64,000 nt of DNA from Antilocapra americana (Eukaryota; Chordata; Mammalia; Artiodactyla; Antilocapridae), in contig ML664161.1 in assembly GCA_007570785.1 (NCBI GenBank), positions 41,269,862 to 41,333,861 of the forward strand, read 5' to 3'. This document shows positions 60,201-64,000 of this stretch, one piece after another; position 1 is the first letter of the stretch; every line of letters begins with the position of its first letter. The notes under the pieces were generated by a model. That model saw only the letters and a list, made by a program, of their open reading frames with translations, ran no database searches and was not told the origin of the DNA. The position numbers were made by a program, and so were the translations under genes.

Positions 60201-60699
60201 ATGTTCACAGATAAACCAGTAGTGGAGTAGGAGACGGTTTTGGAGGGGAAGGATCACAAATGAGAATGCAGTATAATGCCAAATCCCACGGTGGGTGAGG
60301 CATACCTCCAGGCTGTCCTGACTGTAGCAAGAGGGCCTGAATGTTTATATTCCAGCACCCTGGAACCATTGGTTAATGGCTTTATTGGAGTGGGGACAGA
60401 AATCCCTGGGCATTTCAAGAACTCTATATATTTAGGCAAAACAAAATAAAAACCTCTAGCAGCCCGAGGACAACCCACTGACAAAAATCCTCAGGTACTG
60501 GCTGTTTTAAGTGCACCTCATTTGGAGACAATATTCATGAAAATGGTAGGAGATGTGAAGCAATATGGGCAGAGCACTGATAGGATGTACTTCAGAGACG
60601 ATAGCAATGTTGCCTACAAAATGTGGATATTGCCCTTACTTCTTAGTACATTTCTTGCTTTTTTTTTTTTCTCCCTTTTCCTTCCCCTATTCCTTTCCA
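57241..60699. other. Intron, 3.5 kb with no named feature
   Basis: No repeat family, RNA gene or coding signal recognised. A-rich bits near 58788-58800 and a T13 run near 60660 only. Confidence 0.45.
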
Positions 60700-61300
60700 A
60701 CTTTAGAGAACGGCCTCATTATCTCAAAAGCACCATGCTATTTCATGTTTCCTTGTCTTTGTACATGATTTTCCTTCTTTGGAGTGCCCTTAACTCACCT
60801 CCTCTCTTTGACTGGCTGACAAATTCTTGTCCCATCCTTGAAAACCCTACTCAAGCTTTACCTTCTTTGTGATGTCTTCTTTAACTGAATCTGAAGGAAT
60901 AGATACTTATTTCATCATAATACTGTTAGCAACTTTAGTCGCTAACACAGGACATATCCTATATTGTAACTTTTAATTTGTATAATTGCTTACTTAGGTT
61001 ATGTTATCCACATTTTTATTTATCTTTGAAAACTAAGAACCCTGATCCACTTTTGGTATGTGGTAGTATCAGTGGCTTCCCTGGTAGCTCAAATGATAAA
61101 AAAAAAAAAAATCTGCCTGCAATACAGAAGACCCTGGTTCGATCCCTGGATCAGGAAGATCCCCTGGAGAAGGGAATGGCAACCCACTCCAGTATTCTTG
61201 CCTAGAGAATTCTATGGACAGACCATGGGGTTGCAAAGAGTTGGACATGACTGAGTGGCTAACACACAGTATCAGTAAATGTTGCTGATTGGAATTTAAT
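60700..61300 (+). mobile_element. L2 LINE fragment split by a Bov-tA SINE
   Basis: TTGGAGTGCCCTTAACTCACC, CATCCTTGAAAACCCTACTC and TTGTGATGTCTTCTTTAAC follow L2. Its end (CAGTAAATGTTGCTGATTGG) resumes after the SINE at 61271. Confidence 0.6.
61065..61276 (+). mobile_element. Bov-tA SINE with an A14 run in its tRNA head, 9-bp TSD
   Basis: Body 61074-61267 from GGCTTCCCTGGTAGCTCAAA through GGTTCGATCCC (intact B box) to TTGGACATGACTGAGTGGC. AGTATCAGT flanks it at 61065-61073 and 61268-61276. A14 (61098-61111) replaces the usual short A run after the A box. Confidence 0.92.
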
Positions 61301-63179
61301 GTATATAAAAAAATTGAATATAGGAGACACAAGGAATTTTTGACTTGGAGGATTCTTTTGAAGTAATCATGTCCAAGTTCCTACCTAGTGTAAAAATCTC
61401 TATCTTTTGAATTCACACCAGTGGATATTTGTTCTGTCTTATATTGAAAAATGTTTTAACTGAAACTGTCACCTTTTTATTTAGGCAGAATTCAGCAGTA
61501 ATAATCTGCTGTGGTAATGCTTGCTGCTTGGGGTCAAAACCTCCACACTCTTCCCTTAGTAATTAGAGTTTATATTGTGCCTGAAATTCTATTTTTAGAA
61601 CTTTACGCTAAATTTTCATAGACTTAGTAGTGCTTTTGATGATCAACACTTTTTAGGTTGAGAAGTCAGGACATTATCAACACAAAAATCTATACTCAGA
61701 TCACGTGCAAAGTTGACCTTATCCCATCACTGCACATTTCAGGAGCATGAGCATTCACTCTTGCTTGTGTGTTTTCCCCGATTATGTCAAGGGAAGTGTA
61801 TCCTCTTGCTGAGTCTTTTCTGTGACCCTGTCATGCATTTGTAAATCATATGGCCAAACTTAAGCAATATAGTTTGTGGCTTTCAATAGTTTGATGTGAA
61901 GAGAAAATAAAAAATAAATAATAATGAGCAATGTTTTGTTATATTCAGAAGGACAAAGAATGTAGAATCTGGACAAGACACAGGCCTGTTTTAAAGACAG
62001 AAATTATGGATGATCTAGAAGAGTTAAGAAATATAATTGATATAAAAGTGACTACAGTGTAAATTTATCCAGCATCACTGTAACCAAAGCAGGCCTCTCT
62101 GCCTGCCATCCTTCTTTTATGTTAGAAAGTATCATTTATGCTCTTTACACAACTCTTCCCCACCCAATAGGACCTTTATCATCCCTTGCCTATCCTACCA
62201 CAGCTGGAAGTTGGCTGGTTTTGGAATAGATATGAGAGAGCCTGTGTTTTCATTTTTTCCTCTATGCCATCTGTTCACAGAATGGATTACAGTTGCCTCC
62301 AGTTAAAAAGCAGATTGTCTTGGCCCGAGGTCAGGAGAAAAGTCTCAGCATCCTATTTGACAGTTGAAACTCTCTTCCCCATCTCTGCAAGACTGGAATG
62401 TAACATCTGCAATAAGAACTTGGGTGCCTTGACTGGTTCCTCTGGCTATTGCCTAGCAACCCTTCCTGGAAATTCACAAGAGCACTTCTTCTTTCTCTGG
62501 CCTGGCTTCCTATTTCTTCTTTGTGTTTTCTATTAGGCTTATCTTTTTGAAAAGATAACTGCTGACAGATTTGATTTACCTTCAAATGTGCTTGTGCTCA
62601 GAACTTTCAGAACTGTGGTTCCAGTGAACATTAGAGGTGGTGAGAGACCTACAGTTGTCTTTTGCCAAATCATGTTGACATCATCTTCAAAAGAAAATTT
62701 TGTATTCATCTGTCTCTTTATTTTGATTACTGGAGATTGGGAACAGAGAAAAAAGACAGTGAAGCTGAAAATTAGAACCTTTCCCAGATTGCTGGGCCAC
62801 CACACACACTTGTGTGTGTGTGTGTATTCTATCTGCCTTCTCTTCTCTAAGCCCTCCCTTGGCATCTAGTAAAAGAGCCCTTATTTTCATCTTTAAAAAG
62901 ATTTATAAAAGTAGAAAATTCCTTTTGTTAGATTCAGCCAATTTCAAAATAATGTGCCTTTTGGGTGATAGAGATGGTTGTTGGTGTAAATTGTCCAGGG
63001 CAATTACAAAATGGCAAAAGTAGCTGAGAATCAATAGCTAAATGAAGAAATAGTCAACATTGTCCCATCTCTACCTTCAGGTGAATTGACCAGAAGATTA
63101 CTTGAAACTCTGAAAAACAGAGTCAGTGTATGCATCTTTCTAATGACATCCTAATTTCTTAGTCAAGTGACCCGACATG
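61301..63179. other. Intron, mostly unannotated
   Basis: Only the (CA)/(TG) inverted repeat at 62801-62825 stands out. Confidence 0.5.
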
Positions 63180-63360
63180 TTTTCTTGATGCTTCTGCAAC
63201 ATTTGTTGTGCTATGACACCTTTTTCATACCTATTCTTCTTAGATGTCCATCTCCATCCTCCAAAGGTTCAGCTTCCACCTGTCAATATTCTAGTCAGCT
63301 TTCAAGATTCAGTGTAAATATTACTTCACCCATTAATATTTCTTTGATCCCATTGGCTGG
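63180..63360 (+). mobile_element. Possible L2-like fragment
   Basis: TCAAGATTCAGTGTAAATATTAC and TTCTTTGATCCCATTGGCTG resemble an L2 segment. Weak. Confidence 0.3.
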
Positions 63361-63699
63361 AGGTTCCAGGATAGAAGATGGCATTTTAGAGTAAGTGAAA
63401 AAGAATGCATGCTATATAACTGTACTGGGATACCTGTGGCGGGTTAGTGGGCATGAAGAGTGGCAAGGTGGGTTGTAGACCAGATGGTGGATTGATTACC
63501 TTGAGTGTCTGCTCAAGGCTGTAGAACTTAGGAGGTAAGAGATGTAAAATCATGGTAATCTTCTTTTATTAGAACAGAACATCATGGAAATTAATTCTGT
63601 GGCTAATAAAAGACTTACTAGAAAAAAGTCTTTCTGATAATCCTTTTACTGTCTTACCACTGTGCCACACTAACCAGCCACTGTGTCATTGGCTCTTCC

Positions 63700-63920
63700 T
63701 GTGTGCTGGAGATTTAGGGCACTCAGGCAAATCTGAATTATACACCCACCTCTGTTGCTTTTTTGATCATGTGATCCTAGGGCTTTCCCAGAGGTTGTTT
63801 CCTTATCTGTAAAATGAGAAATATCATATTAAAAATTTCACAAGATTCTTTTGAAGATAAAATGATATATGTAAACTAATCCTATGGTAAGTACTCAGTA
63901 ATTGGTATCTGTTTATAGTA
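63700..63920 (+). mobile_element. MIR SINE
   Basis: GTTTCCTTATCTGTAAAATGAG (core), AAGATAAAATGATATATGTA and GGTAAGTACTCAGTAATTGG (3' end) follow MIR in order. Confidence 0.75.
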
Positions 63921-64000
63921 GTATTAATATCAATAATAATAAATATTCCTTACTTGATTTCTTTACTTCACATTTCAATAAGATCAGTGTACACACACTG

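Larger units (their letters stand above)
7070..64000 (+). other. LSAMP: LSAMP intron 1, 5' part (continues past the window)
   Basis: The intron begins with GTAGGG at 7070. I found no further exon in the next 57 kb: no ORF gives IgLON Ig-domain sequence or a splice-bounded conserved frame. LSAMP is known for very large 5' introns, so this is expected. The interval is filled by repeats and unannotated sequence listed separately. Confidence 0.85.

Noticed and set aside
1..64000. CRISPR arrays, operons, phage or insertion sequences
   Set aside because: The sequence is clearly mammalian; the direct repeats seen are microsatellites, local duplications or eukaryotic transposons.
1..64000. tRNA or other small RNA genes
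   Set aside because: The A/B-box-bearing segments are all within Bov-tA or CHR SINEs; no intact cloverleaf or snRNA-like sequence was recognised.
1..64000. Endogenous retrovirus or LTR element
   Set aside because: I saw no paired LTRs, primer-binding site or retroviral gene frames. Very old solo LTRs could still be missed by eye.

Overview
This is mammalian nuclear DNA from a ruminant (Pecora: cattle, sheep, goat or a close relative). The evidence is the repeat content: four BovB (RTE) LINE fragments, about a dozen tRNA-Glu-derived Bov-tA SINEs, a Bov-A2-type unit and a CHR-type SINE. These sit among older mammalian repeats (L2, MIR, L1M, MER5/Charlie, Tigger-type MITEs). I recognise no bacterial, plasmid or viral genes and no LTR retroviral sequence. 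The species cannot be fixed from what is visible.

Only one protein-coding exon is supported: the first coding exon of LSAMP (limbic system-associated membrane protein, an IgLON-family GPI-anchored cell adhesion molecule), plus strand, 6915-7069. It encodes the signal peptide and the start of Ig domain 1. It lies in a CpG island (about 6300-7230) with GC boxes, a G-quadruplex motif and two tiny upstream ORFs. Inside the signal-peptide codons is a strong 3' splice acceptor ending at 6990. It would let the same exon act as a 79-nt internal exon for transcripts that start at a more distant promoter, and this is the most interesting feature of the window.

Layout: 1-6300 is 5' flank of this promoter (or intron of a longer transcript) with MIR, L2, CHR and Bov-tA copies. 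6300-7230 is the CpG island and exon. 7070 to the window end is the beginning of a very long intron with no further exon that I can support. The intron is a layered record of transposition. Old L2/MIR/MER5 copies are interrupted by L1M, Bov-tA and microsatellites. BovB fragments lie at 10.2, 23.2-24.1, 27.3-29.7 and 37.3-38.1 kb, all antisense to LSAMP. Several Bov-tA and BovB insertions keep clear target-site duplications.

Almost every open reading frame in the window is a chance frame or a fragment of BovB endonuclease/reverse transcriptase. Family names of repeats come from recognition by eye and should be read as family-level calls.
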